In this document: positions 9,245 to 17,462 of the stretch, piece by piece
Numbering within the stretch: position 1 is the first letter of the stretch
Layout: each line of letters begins with the position of its first letter
Source of the DNA: Anaerolineae bacterium
GTDB taxonomy: Bacteria > Chloroflexota > Anaerolineae > Anaerolineales > Villigracilaceae
Direction of reading: 5' to 3'
NCBI GenBank assembly: GCA_018648685.1
Contig: JABGQT010000123.1
Coordinates: 25,472-89,471, forward strand
DNA length: 64,000 nucleotides
The notes under the pieces: generated by a model
The model's input: the letters and a program-made list of their open reading frames with translations, nothing else
Told to the model about the DNA's origin: nothing
Database searches by the model: none
Position numbers and translations under genes: made by a program

Positions 9245-10381
9245 TAATGCTTTGCGTAAAAACGCTCTAATTTTCTTTGCACTTTCATCCCAAGTAGGAT
9301 GCACCAAATAGCGTTCGCGCGCGGCAAGGCTCATTTGAATGAGTTTTTCACGGTCATCCGCCAATTCGCGCAGATGCGCGGCGAGCGTATTTCTATCATT
9401 AGCGCCGCCAAGAAAACCGTCCACGCCATGCGTGATGATCTCGTGCGCTGCACCATCGCTGCCGCCAATGGCGGGAAGTCCAAAACTCATCCCTTCCAGA
9501 TAGGCGATACCAAAACCTTCATAAGAAGAAGGCAAAGCCAGAAGATGAGAGTGCCGCAAAATCGCTTTGAGCGGCTCATCATCAAGACTTCCCGCAAAGG
9601 CGACCTCGTTCCCGAAGCCAAGCCTGGCAACTTGTGCGCGTATGCGCTGTACATATTTTGGGTCTGTATCCAAGCTGCCGACAATGATCAGTTCCCAGGA
9701 TTTTCGTGTAAGTAATGCAAGTGCATCAAGCAAAGTGTGTAAATTTTTACGCGGAATAACACTCCCCAAAAAGGCGATTTTCAGCGCTCTTTTCTGGCGC
9801 GCACGCGCAGAAATTTCATCACGATCTATGCTCGGCGCAAGTCGATTTCCCGCAGGATAAGCAACAACATGCGGGCGAGATTCTCCAATCGTTTTTTCAA
9901 CAACCCCTCGCGTTGTTTTACTATTAAAGATAAACCCATCTATACTACGAAGATAAGTTCGCTCAGGAATACGATAAAGTCTATTTTGCCACGCGGCACG
10001 CATCTCGCTGCTGCGCAGATGATGAACAATTGAAATAATAGGAGTTGCCCTCACCCTCCGCCCTCTCCCTTTGTGAGAGGGGACTGTCCCTTCCCCCTGA
10101 GGGGGAAGGTTAGGATGGAGGCACAATCGCCGATTCAGCCAGAAAAGTGACGGATGATTTAATTCATCTTGCACCAAAACGTCGAAACGAGAGCCAGCCA
10201 AACGTCGTAGCAGCGAAGCAGAGAAGTTATCCGTCAGATGCGCGGCATAATTTCGCCAGGGCAACGAGACAATTTCCACCTCGTCGCCAGCATCTCGCAA
10301 ATGCGCCACCAACTTTCGGTCGTAAAGATAACCGCCGCTGAGCGTATCTAAACTCCCGTAAATCACCAGTCCAACACGCAT
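9236..10381 (-). CDS. glycosyltransferase family 4 (group 1) with internal repeat-derived insertion
   Basis: KIAFLGSVIPRKNLHTLLDAL, LALPSSYEGFGIAYLEGMSFGLPAIG; start at MRVGLVIYGSLDTLSGGYLYDRK (10381), 4-bp overlap with PTPS gene. Confidence 0.85.
   Translation of the reverse strand: MRVGLVIYGSLDTLSGGYLYDRKLVAHLRDAGDEVEIVSLPWRNYAAHLTDNFSASLLRRLAGSRFDVLVQDELNHPSLFWLNRRLCLHPNLPPQGEGTVPSHKGRGRRVRATPIISIVHHLRSSEMRAAWQNRLYRIPERTYLRSIDGFIFNSKTTRGVVEKTIGESRPHVVAYPAGNRLAPSIDRDEISARARQKRALKIAFLGSVIPRKNLHTLLDALALLTRKSWELIIVGSLDTDPKYVQRIRAQVARLGFGNEVAFAGSLDDEPLKAILRHSHLLALPSSYEGFGIAYLEGMSFGLPAIGGSDGAAHEIITHGVDGFLGGANDRNTLAAHLRELADDREKLIQMSLAARERYLVHPTWDESAKKIRAFLRKALKG
10047..10121. repeat. palindromic intergenic-type repeat inserted in frame in the GT4 gene
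   Basis: CCCTCACCCTCCGCCCTCTCCCTTTGTGAGAGGGGACTGTCCCTTCCCCCTGAGGGGGAAGGTTAGGATGGAG; two hairpins (CCCTCTC/GAGAGGG, CCTTCCCCC/GGGGGAAGG); encodes LHPNLPPQGEGTVPSHKGRGRRVRA. Confidence 0.75.
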
Positions 10382-10758
10382 CAACGCTCCAGTTTGTAAG
10401 CAGCCCAGGCGATCTCGTTTTCCCAGAGCTTGACGGTCAATACAGAGATATTTGGCGCAGCAATCCGCTCGCTCAAAGTCTCGCACAGGATGCGCGAAAA
10501 ATGCTCAATAGAGGGGTTCAGCCCCGCAAATGCGGGCAAGTCGTTTAGCGTCTTATCTCGATATTCTGCAACGAGAGCATCGAGATTGGCTTCGATATCA
10601 ACAATATCCACGAGATAGCCGTGCTGGTCGAGCGTGGCGCCCTCCAGTTGCAACTCGATCACATAATGGTGCGAGTGATGGTCATTTTCCGCGCCCCAAT
10701 CCCCACCGATCAAAAAGTGCTGCGCAACAAAATCCCGTTTTACGGCAACAGTGTACAT
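10381..10758 (-). CDS. 6-pyruvoyl-tetrahydropterin synthase/QueD superfamily protein, Glu in place of catalytic Cys
   Basis: QHFLIGGDWGAENDHHSHHYVIELQLEG (Zn His triad; ExxxHSH instead of CxxxHGH), HGYLVDIVDIEANLDALV, LNDLPAFAGLNPSIEHFSRIL. Confidence 0.85.
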   Translation of the reverse strand: MYTVAVKRDFVAQHFLIGGDWGAENDHHSHHYVIELQLEGATLDQHGYLVDIVDIEANLDALVAEYRDKTLNDLPAFAGLNPSIEHFSRILCETLSERIAAPNISVLTVKLWENEIAWAAYKLER

Positions 10759-10778
10759 GGTATTCCTCCTTGGAATGA

Positions 10779-10841
10779 GACCCGAAAGGTTTTATCGCAA
10801 AGTCTTGTCTAGCACAGTTTCTTAGTGAAACCTTTCGGGTC
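10779..10841. terminator. long-loop hairpin between MDR and PTPS genes
   Basis: GACCCGAAAGGTTT (10779-10792) / AAACCTTTCGGGTC (10828-10841), 14-bp perfect inverted repeat. Confidence 0.55.
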
Positions 10842-10845
10842 TTTA

Positions 10846-11835
10846 TTACGGATATTCAAATACGATTTGTAAAACGTCCTGCGGACGGGAGTCGAGCGTG
10901 ACATAGGCTTGCTCTGCCTCTCCAAGCGGGGTGCGCGACGAAATCCATTTTGCCGGTTTGACCCGCCCCAACATCTCCCAGACCAAATTAAATCTGCGTG
11001 ATTTATCCCAGCGCGCACTGAATTGCGACGCAATAGTACTGACCTGCGAACTGATTATCCGAATCCGCTCCCGATGAAAGCGTCCACCCAGATCAAGCGA
11101 GACAGGCTTCTGCCCATACCACGAACCGACAATAACTCGCCCGCCAAAGCCAACTTTTTCGATAGCAGTGTTCAACGCATCTGGCACGCCCGAAAGCTCG
11201 ATAGCGAAATCAAAATCATGCAGAGCAATTTCTTCAGGCGCAAAAGCCGCATCTACGCCAAGAACAAGGGCTGCTTCCCGCCGAATAGCAACGGGATCAA
11301 CCACGATCAATTTTTCCAGCGGAAATTCTCTCAGGAGCGCCGTTGTTAATAAACCAATAATACCCTGCCCAAAAAGAATGGCGCGCTCACCTAAAATTGG
11401 CTGCGCGTCCATCACAAGATTAACTGCCGTCTCCATATTTGGCAGGAAAACTGCATCTTCATCAGGGATTTTGTCGGGAATAGAAAAAAGCTCAGAAACA
11501 GGCGCAACAAAAGAACTCTGATGAGGTTGAAAAGAAAAAACTCGCTTTTCCAGCAATGCTTCATCCACCCCTTCACCAACTTTCTCGACCACACCAACAG
11601 CCGCGTACCCATATTTAAGCGGATATCCGCTTTGCTCTTCGAGTGAGGTAATACTCGCATCCACCGCCATCTCACGCGGAAATTGACCGCGATAAAAAAG
11701 CATCTCTGTCCCTGCACTGATGGCAGAGAGCGTCGTCCGCACAAGAGCTTGACCATCTTCAAGAGCAGGCAAAGTTTCTTCTCGTACAGAGAGTTCGTAA
11801 GGGGCATCAAAATAGAGGGCTTGTCGTTTTTTCAT
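10846..11835 (-). CDS. MDR-family (BchC-like) alcohol dehydrogenase/reductase
   Basis: SAISAGTEMLFYRGQFP, KYGYAAVGVVEKVGEGV, ERAILFGQGIIGLLTTALL nucleotide-binding motif. Confidence 0.8.
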   Translation of the reverse strand: MKKRQALYFDAPYELSVREETLPALEDGQALVRTTLSAISAGTEMLFYRGQFPREMAVDASITSLEEQSGYPLKYGYAAVGVVEKVGEGVDEALLEKRVFSFQPHQSSFVAPVSELFSIPDKIPDEDAVFLPNMETAVNLVMDAQPILGERAILFGQGIIGLLTTALLREFPLEKLIVVDPVAIRREAALVLGVDAAFAPEEIALHDFDFAIELSGVPDALNTAIEKVGFGGRVIVGSWYGQKPVSLDLGGRFHRERIRIISSQVSTIASQFSARWDKSRRFNLVWEMLGRVKPAKWISSRTPLGEAEQAYVTLDSRPQDVLQIVFEYP

Positions 11836-12806
11836 CTTTTATCTAAACTACCTAACCATAAACCTAGCAAAGCCAAAAGTGAGTCGCGCACACGAATAAA
11901 TAAACTCATGCTCACACCAAAAACGGGATCAAATCCCAGCGACTGCATCGCAAAAACCTGTCCTGCTTCGAGAGCACCCAATCCGCCGGGAAGCGGGGTT
12001 AGAAATGCCAACCGCGCAAAAACGATGATCGCCAAAGCGTTGACCAAATTCACTTCCAGTCCTAAAAAGCGTAAAGCGAGGGCGTATTCTCCGAATAAAG
12101 ATACCCATTTTAACGCAGAAAGAAGACCGGACAAGAGGAGGGTGCGCGGTTGTTGGCGGCAGAAGTTCCCGATCTGAGATTCTACGCCCAGCAGCGTTTC
12201 GCGAATCACGCTTGGGGACGCTTGCTTCCCTTTAAACGAGAGCCTGCCAAATATCCAGGCAAGAGGCGTTCGTCCCATCCACAAAAGAACCATATAACCC
12301 ACAAGTAGAGCGATCATCCCGCCAGTAAAACCGACGACCGTCCCCACCATCTCTTGAAAAAAAAGACCTTGCCAGACCACGACCAGCATGGCTATTGACA
12401 AAAAGGTGAAATTTGAGAGCATTTCAAGCAATTTGTCGAGGCTAACAGAGGTTAATGCGGTCTCTGTGGAAACACCGTGGTTTTTATGCAAGAAATAAAT
12501 TTGTAATGGTTCACCACCAAACTGCGGGCCCGGTGTAAAGTAGCCCAGCCCAAAGCTGGCGAGGCGATATTTGGCAAGCGTAAGGTAAGAGATTTTATGC
12601 CCAAGCGCACGCAAAATAATCCACCAACGGCTGCTAAAGATCAGGACAATTGCTCCATTGAGAAGGAGCAAAATCGCGAGCGAAAGGAGGCTGAGTTGGC
12701 TAATAGCATCCCAAACTTGAATGAGAGCAATATCGTGCCATGCCCACCAAAAGAGCAGGGCGACAAAGGCCCAAAGAGCGAGCTTGATAAGCCTCTTCCT
12801 AGACAT
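11832..12806 (-). CDS. lysylphosphatidylglycerol synthase TM-region/UPF0104 flippase-like membrane protein
   Basis: polytopic; FGLGYFTPGPQFGGEPLQIYFLHK, ALAIIVFARLAFLTPLPGGLGALEAGQV motifs. Confidence 0.8.
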   Translation of the reverse strand: MSRKRLIKLALWAFVALLFWWAWHDIALIQVWDAISQLSLLSLAILLLLNGAIVLIFSSRWWIILRALGHKISYLTLAKYRLASFGLGYFTPGPQFGGEPLQIYFLHKNHGVSTETALTSVSLDKLLEMLSNFTFLSIAMLVVVWQGLFFQEMVGTVVGFTGGMIALLVGYMVLLWMGRTPLAWIFGRLSFKGKQASPSVIRETLLGVESQIGNFCRQQPRTLLLSGLLSALKWVSLFGEYALALRFLGLEVNLVNALAIIVFARLAFLTPLPGGLGALEAGQVFAMQSLGFDPVFGVSMSLFIRVRDSLLALLGLWLGSLDKR

Positions 12807-13938
12807 CCGCTTTTTCTCCAGCCCGATTATAAATCAACCATTCTTCTGGTGACCAGAGTGAAAGTGCTCCGGTACCAGTAAAAAGCAAGATCGTGCTCAA
12901 AACCAGCAAAATTGCTGAAATTGGCAAAATGCTGAAAAAAGTTAGTCCTGCAAAAATAAGAGTCAGGATAGCGATCAGTCGCCCTAAAATACCAAAGATG
13001 AGCATGATAATCAACACAACTTGTGCGAGAGTCCAGAGCGCGCCCAAAGAATATGCAAAGGCGATATACGCCAAACTCGCAACGGTGCAAAGACGTAAAA
13101 GGAGAGGCAACCAACGCATCCACGCAGAAGTAAGGATTTTATCAAAAAATGCTGCGCCTTTTTCAGGGTCAATCCTACCCGTCACTAAAAACCAATCATA
13201 AAGGAATCCACCCAGAAAGGGAATCATGAAAAGCGTCGCGGCGATGGTCGTGGCTGGCGGCGAAAAAAGCGGCGCGAGCATGGAGACGATAAAGCCCATC
13301 TGTACGCCAGCGAAAATCCGTCGTCTATAGCTGAAAGGCATTTCGAAATTTTGCTTACCTTGTTTCTCACGCAACCAAAGCCCGAAAATAAAAAAGTATC
13401 GTGCCAAGCCAACAGGAAGATACCACAGGGGAACTTGACCATACCAAAATACGAGCAGCGTCACGATCAGCACGCCCCATGAGTCATTATTCATATCGAG
13501 AGCTGCGCCCAATTTAGTGACGTGATTATTTATCCGTGCTAAATATCCATCAAGAATATCACTCAGGGCTGCGAAAAGATAAAAAGTAAAAGGCAACCAC
13601 GCCAACCAGCCTTCTGCCCAAGGAGAAAAAAGAAATCCTAGCAGACCAGCAATGAATATCCCCCGCGCAAAAGAGATCGCATTTCCCCATCCTAAAGTTG
13701 GCAACAGATCCACTTCGCCTTCACGATGATTTTCTCCCAATGAACGCCACAAAACAAATAACTGCCATGCCCCAAAAACAGATGTTAATCCCAGCCAGCG
13801 TAGGGCATAACGCGTTTCCCAAAAGCGGTTAAATAAAAAATAGCCCCCACTGGCAAAAAGCATAAAAAATAGCCCCGCTCGCATCCATTCTTTCTTCAGA
13901 TGAGTCAGGGCTAGAGAATTAATATTTGAAAGACTCAT
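12799..13938 (-). CDS. CDP-alcohol phosphatidyltransferase family protein
   Basis: SDILDGYLARINNHVTKLGAALDMNND matches DGx2ARx8Gx3Dx3D. Confidence 0.85.
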   Translation of the reverse strand: MSLSNINSLALTHLKKEWMRAGLFFMLFASGGYFLFNRFWETRYALRWLGLTSVFGAWQLFVLWRSLGENHREGEVDLLPTLGWGNAISFARGIFIAGLLGFLFSPWAEGWLAWLPFTFYLFAALSDILDGYLARINNHVTKLGAALDMNNDSWGVLIVTLLVFWYGQVPLWYLPVGLARYFFIFGLWLREKQGKQNFEMPFSYRRRIFAGVQMGFIVSMLAPLFSPPATTIAATLFMIPFLGGFLYDWFLVTGRIDPEKGAAFFDKILTSAWMRWLPLLLRLCTVASLAYIAFAYSLGALWTLAQVVLIIMLIFGILGRLIAILTLIFAGLTFFSILPISAILLVLSTILLFTGTGALSLWSPEEWLIYNRAGEKADV

Positions 13939-14420
13939 TAATATGTCGGCGGATTAGGATTCCCAACAAACCAGGTGGAATAAACCCAAATGCCCAAAAT
14001 CGTCGTCAGCATATACAAGCCGTAGGCTACGCGCATAAAAGCCTTGTAATTTTTAAATTTCAACGCTTTTGGCACCAACCCATTCCCACGCAGGGTTACG
14101 AAAAGCCCGAAGGTGAGTGCAAAAAATCCCACAAAGGCATGCAGGGTCGTTATGGCATGAAATCGCTCCGCAAGTTGAGCAGGGATACCCGGCGCAACAA
14201 AATCTCTATAGGGCAAAACCATCATCCACAAGACCATGATCGCATTTAAAATCGCGGCCGCCGTCTGCACCCAACGGTGCGTATCATATTTCTTTTTCAC
14301 CGCCAAAACAACGCCCACTGTGAACAGGCTGGCGATCAAGATCATCATTACCAACGTGAAATCAGCTGCAAAATTTGCGCTTGTACCAAAAAAACCAGGC
14401 TGATGTAAGATTTCGTCCAT
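13938..14420 (-). CDS. DUF420-like small membrane protein
   Basis: four TM segments with spaced His residues; start chosen at MDEILHQPG (14420). Confidence 0.6.
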   Translation of the reverse strand: MDEILHQPGFFGTSANFAADFTLVMMILIASLFTVGVVLAVKKKYDTHRWVQTAAAILNAIMVLWMMVLPYRDFVAPGIPAQLAERFHAITTLHAFVGFFALTFGLFVTLRGNGLVPKALKFKNYKAFMRVAYGLYMLTTILGIWVYSTWFVGNPNPPTY

Positions 14421-14498
14421 AGAATCTCCTCTCTCTATAAGATAAATAAGGTCAAATTTTACCATGTTATCAAAAATCATCGGGTAAAATCATGCGAT

Positions 14499-15398
14499 AT
14501 GTCACCAAAAATAAAAGATATTGGATTTGGCTTATCCGTTGGGCTGGGAATCAGCTTTTTACTCTTTTTCGGGATAGTTTTGCTTGCTGAGTTCGTCTCG
14601 CTCGCGGATTTTCAGTCTGCCTCCGCGCAAGAGATATTATCTACACCCCAAAATATTGCATCCGCAACGCCTGCACCGAGCATTTTGCCGACACCACCAT
14701 CTCCTCCCTTCCCAGAAACAGGACCCCTCCCCCTACAGCCGCGTCCAAGCGCAGCACCGCCCACGCCAACCCTAAACACAGAACAGCTTGTTTTGGGGAA
14801 TCCGCTTGATGAGGAGGAGCAAGCCCGACTTCACGCTGCGTCACTGGCTTTTGTCGCCCCAGATTTTTACAGCAGCAAAGCGATCGGGGAGGCAATCAAC
14901 GGCGAGGGGTACGGACATCCCAGCAATATTTGTGGTCCTTTGGCAATTGCTATTTTGCAAGAAGGGGCGATCCTAAGCAATCAGACTGCTCCTTATGAAT
15001 TTTGGTTGCTAAACCCAGACGTTGCTGAAGACTTGATAAAACTGAAATCCGTTTTTGCTGAATCACGTTTTGAAAGCAAGCGTGATAATACAGCCCTTAA
15101 CAAAGTCGATTGGAAGAATTCTCCCCTCATGCCCGGCGATTTTCTTTATCTTTTTAGCGGCAGTCGCGGGAATTTTGAACATATGCTTGCAGTAACACGT
15201 GTGGATGAAGACGGGCGAGCATATACTGTAACCAATCATAATACCGAAGAGAATGGTTTTATCATCACAGAAGAGTTGCTCTACGACCCAAACAACCCTG
15301 GCGAGGGACTTTTCTACGAGTGGACAGAACGTCAAAAATCACTGCTCGGTTCTACAGGTTTCGATGGCTATCAGCTTTGGCGTTTGAGAGAAAAATAG
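14499..15398 (+). CDS. exported/membrane-anchored protein, possible cysteine-peptidase-like domain
   Basis: N-terminal TM, Pro-rich linker, SNICGPLAIAILQE ... PGDFLYLFSGSRGNFEHMLAVTRV. Confidence 0.55.
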   Translation: MSPKIKDIGFGLSVGLGISFLLFFGIVLLAEFVSLADFQSASAQEILSTPQNIASATPAPSILPTPPSPPFPETGPLPLQPRPSAAPPTPTLNTEQLVLGNPLDEEEQARLHAASLAFVAPDFYSSKAIGEAINGEGYGHPSNICGPLAIAILQEGAILSNQTAPYEFWLLNPDVAEDLIKLKSVFAESRFESKRDNTALNKVDWKNSPLMPGDFLYLFSGSRGNFEHMLAVTRVDEDGRAYTVTNHNTEENGFIITEELLYDPNNPGEGLFYEWTERQKSLLGSTGFDGYQLWRLREK

Positions 15399-15455
15399 CC
15401 ACAAAACCTCCTGGTTTTTGCCTTTTCCCGAGCTATCAATGTTAGAATTACCCTT

Positions 15456-16463
15456 ATGAAAAAATTGAGCCAAACTCTCCTGACCGCCATCGAAGAAGAA
15501 CTTCAGCATCAAGTTTCACGCCTGAATGAAGAGCACACTGCTACTTATCACGAAATGCTCACTTATCATATGGGCTGGACCGGGGAAGGCGCAGGCGAGA
15601 AGGCTCGCGGCAAAAGAATTCGCCCGCTTTTGCTTTTATTAGCCGCATCAGCATCTGGAGGCGATTGGGAAAAAGCTCTTCCCGCTGCTGCTGGGATTGA
15701 GTTAATTCATAATTTCTCGCTCTTTCACGATGATATTCAAGACAAATCAGAGACACGGCGTGGTCGTCCTACAGCGTGGAAAATTTGGGGAATAGCACAA
15801 GCGATCAACGCCGGTGATGGAATGTTCATCCTTGCCAACCTAGCAATAGGAGATTTAGCAAAAAACTATCCCGCCGATATTATTTTAGTAGGTGAAAGAA
15901 TTTTTCAGAAAACATGCCTGGACTTAACGCGCGGCCAACATCTAGACATTGATTATGAAAGTCGAAGCGACCTTTCTGTTGGCGACTACTGGACTATGAT
16001 CGCTGGAAAAACTGCTGCGCTCATCTCTACATCCATGCAACTGGGAGCATTATTTGGCGGTGCAAACGAAGAGACTCAAAATGCCTATCGCGATTTTGGG
16101 CATTATCTTGGGCTTGCTTTTCAGGTGCAGGATGATATTCTTGGCATTTGGGGCGATGAGGCACTAACTGGAAAGTCTGCCGCGAGCGATCTACTTGAAG
16201 GGAAAAAATCGCTGCCTGTTTTATATGGGTTTGAGAAAAACGAAGAATTTGCCCAGAGATGGAAAGAAGGTTCAATAGAAGAAGCAAACGTTCCTAAAAT
16301 GGCACAACTTCTCGAAGTGGAAGGAGCTCGCCTGAAGGCGCAACGCCAAGCCGACCAGATGACAGATTTGGCGCTGAAATCTCTACAGATGGCAAATCCG
16401 CAAGATGATGCTGGGGATGCGCTATTCTCACTCGCAGAACACCTGCTTGGGCGCGAGGCTTGA
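15456..16463 (+). CDS. polyprenyl (geranylgeranyl-type) diphosphate synthase
   Basis: HDDIQDKSETRRGRPT and QVQDDILGIWGD, GKKSLPVLYG. Confidence 0.9.
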   Translation: MKKLSQTLLTAIEEELQHQVSRLNEEHTATYHEMLTYHMGWTGEGAGEKARGKRIRPLLLLLAASASGGDWEKALPAAAGIELIHNFSLFHDDIQDKSETRRGRPTAWKIWGIAQAINAGDGMFILANLAIGDLAKNYPADIILVGERIFQKTCLDLTRGQHLDIDYESRSDLSVGDYWTMIAGKTAALISTSMQLGALFGGANEETQNAYRDFGHYLGLAFQVQDDILGIWGDEALTGKSAASDLLEGKKSLPVLYGFEKNEEFAQRWKEGSIEEANVPKMAQLLEVEGARLKAQRQADQMTDLALKSLQMANPQDDAGDALFSLAEHLLGREA

Positions 16464-16500
16464 CATTGATTCGGCAAGTGCTATAATTTATTTTTGCAAC

Positions 16501-16572
16501 GCGGGTGTCGCCAAGTGGTAAGGCACTAGCTTCCCAAGCTAGCATTCGACGGTTCGAATCCGTTCACCCGCT
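16501..16572 (+). tRNA. tRNA-Gly (anticodon CCC)
   Basis: GCGGGTG...CACCCGC acceptor stem, CTAGC-TTCCCAA-GCTAG anticodon arm, GACGG-TTCGAAT-CCGTT T arm (G-T pair), discriminator T. Confidence 0.93.
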
Positions 16573-16788
16573 CTAGCAGCAACTCCCGACAAGTAGCCTG
16601 CTCTCCTAACGGGGATAACCGTCATCGGTTCATCTCCACAAAAAACAGGAGACTATAAGCCTATGTTACTCAGGAAAGCCATACAGGGGTACAACTTCGA
16701 TATAACCACAATTTGTTCCCCCAAAACAAAAAACGCACTCAATATAATTTATCTTCTGTCTTTGAATAAGAATTTATAGGAAACGACT

Positions 16789-17379
16789 ATGTTTGGAGAC
16801 AACTTTCTTGAAACAGCAGGCTTCATTGCGATTATTGTTGCTGTTGGCTGGTTTCTAAACCTTTTCTGGAAACCTAAAACGCGATTAGAAAGGCGGCTTT
16901 TTGGCCTTGTTGGAATGATCGTTATCTTCATGGTAATCTCTCTAGGGGAAAGCTGTTCCCAAACATCCACATCGCCATATCCTACCAACACTCTCCAGCC
17001 AGCAACCACTTCCACTCCTCGCCCCAATCTCGCCACTGTGGAAGCCGAAGGATTCGCAAATCTCTCTACCCAAGCCGCCAAACGGAATCAACCCAAAGAC
17101 TGCATCATCTGGTCAAAAGTCACATCTGCGATGGCAGGACAAACCACCTGCGTCTACGGTGATATATACGAAATCTATAGTACCAATGCCAGTTTCACCC
17201 GCATCCGCTTCTCGCCAAAGAAAAACACCTTCTTCATGCACTCAACAAACTTCTACTACACAGACCCCGCTACAGGAAAAGAAATCGGGGCAGGTGATTG
17301 CATCAGCAACACAGCCACCATCGAACTATATAGTGGCGTGCCCAGCATGAAAATAATCAACCCCCAAAAGTGTAACTAA
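16789..17379 (+). CDS. hypothetical membrane-anchored protein
   Basis: 196 aa, two N-terminal TM segments, Ser/Thr/Pro linker. Confidence 0.6.
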   Translation: MFGDNFLETAGFIAIIVAVGWFLNLFWKPKTRLERRLFGLVGMIVIFMVISLGESCSQTSTSPYPTNTLQPATTSTPRPNLATVEAEGFANLSTQAAKRNQPKDCIIWSKVTSAMAGQTTCVYGDIYEIYSTNASFTRIRFSPKKNTFFMHSTNFYYTDPATGKEIGAGDCISNTATIELYSGVPSMKIINPQKCN

Positions 17380-17462
17380 TTACACCAAGCAAACTACCAC
17401 TCACTAGATAAAAATCGTAGAAGCAGAAAATTCGTTTTTGCATTTTTTATAAAGGAACACCC

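Noticed and set aside
9236-10486. Longer GT start at 10486
   Set aside because: First 35 residues are out-of-frame sequence of the PTPS gene; MRVGLVIYG start at 10381 gives a normal GT4 N-terminus.
10381-10758. Calling the PTPS homologue queD
   Set aside because: Catalytic Cys is Glu and no queuosine genes are adjacent; symbol left blank.
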